From: JACRLW01 sp050181465
Lineage (GTDB): Bacteria > Planctomycetota > UBA1135 > UBA2386
NCBI GenBank assembly: GCA_050181465.1
Contig: JBFXDD010000038.1
Coordinates: 1 to 39,968 of the forward strand
Direction: 5' to 3'
DNA: 39,968 nt
The notes beneath the pieces are model-generated. The model ran no database searches. It had not been told where the DNA came from and saw nothing but the letters and a program-made list of their open reading frames with translations. A program made the translations under genes and the position numbers. This document shows, piece by piece, positions 39,804 to 39,968 of this stretch; positions within the stretch are counted from its first letter, which is position 1, and the number at the start of each line of letters is the position of its first letter.

Positions 39804-39968
39804 CAGCCCGGACTCTTCATGACCGTCTGCTGCGATCGCCGCAACTCGCGCCCGACAGCGTCGCTGCGTCGGCTCCTCCCTGGCAGCGTAGCTACGGCTA
39901 CGCTTCGGTCGTCGCGCGCCGCAGCTCCTTGCCGGTCATCGACCTGCGTCGACCTCGCGACGACGTTC
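39804..39968 (+). repeat. Palindromic repeat, copy 7 (cut by the window end)
   Basis: A forward copy beginning CAGCCCGGACTCTTCATGAC. It contains a perfect central hairpin (AGCGTAGC-TACG-GCTACGCT) and runs to GACGACGTTC at the window edge, where the right terminal repeat is lost. It lies upstream of the membrane-protein gene. Confidence 0.9.

Noticed and set aside
1..39968. CRISPR arrays, insertion sequences with transposase, prophage and rRNA genes
   Set aside because: None was seen. The only repeated DNA is the 182-bp family and short in-gene repeats, and no protein resembles a transposase, recombinase or phage structural protein.

Overview
This is a GC-rich bacterial chromosome window with very dense gene packing: many 4-base ATGA/GTGA overlaps and three convergent 3' overlaps. 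It has no phage, transposase, rRNA or CRISPR signal. The gene style suggests a planctomycete or a similar Gram-negative lineage. The clues are a PEP-CTERM sorting signal, a PATAN/TPR/PEGA/beta-propeller giant protein, thioredoxin-fold proteins without cysteines, an outer-membrane porin and a 7Fe ferredoxin. The assignment is inference from style only.

Region by region: 1-11126 is a lipid-modification and stress locus. A leftward operon carries a DUF1295 membrane protein, a CFA-type methyltransferase, a B12-binding protein with the CarH-type Wx9EH motif and a zinc dehydrogenase cut by the window edge. A rightward operon carries a delta-9-type desaturase, FAD oxidoreductase, DUF1365, CFA synthase/UfaA1-like protein, DUF2878, an ECF sigma factor and an RskA-type anti-sigma factor, and converges on an SRPBCC gene. 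The core order matches the mycobacterial sigK-rskA neighbourhood. The 99-bp gap between the two operons holds two divergent copies of a CATCC-N16-CGAAT promoter, close to the SigK consensus. 11419-16495 holds housekeeping genes: a zinc metallopeptidase, a MATE exporter, ComEC and CoaD. 16763-22726 is a leftward metal operon: porin, periplasmic metal-binding protein, ABC ATPase, ABC permease, and a fusion of a ZIP-like domain with a CSCG-type (SO_0444/DUF318) permease. 22848-27863 holds a secreted hypothetical protein, an NhaC-type antiporter with an extra N-terminal domain, a coiled-coil membrane protein and AsnRS. 28277-36282 holds a thioredoxin-like/HEAT lipoprotein pair, a Gly-rich PEP-CTERM lipoprotein, the 1215-residue PATAN protein and a secreted hypothetical protein. 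36236-38841 is a sulfur-transfer operon (7Fe ferredoxin, E1-like enzyme, cysteine desulfurase) followed by tRNA-Leu(UAG).

The most unusual feature runs across the whole window. A family of about 182-bp palindromic repeats has terminal inverted repeats starting TAGCCCGG and a central hairpin. At least nine copies, counting partial ones, occupy almost every sizeable intergenic gap, in both orientations. Two are in tandem, one half-copy abuts a full copy, and in two genes the repeat end itself supplies the TAG stop codon. I do not recognise this family.
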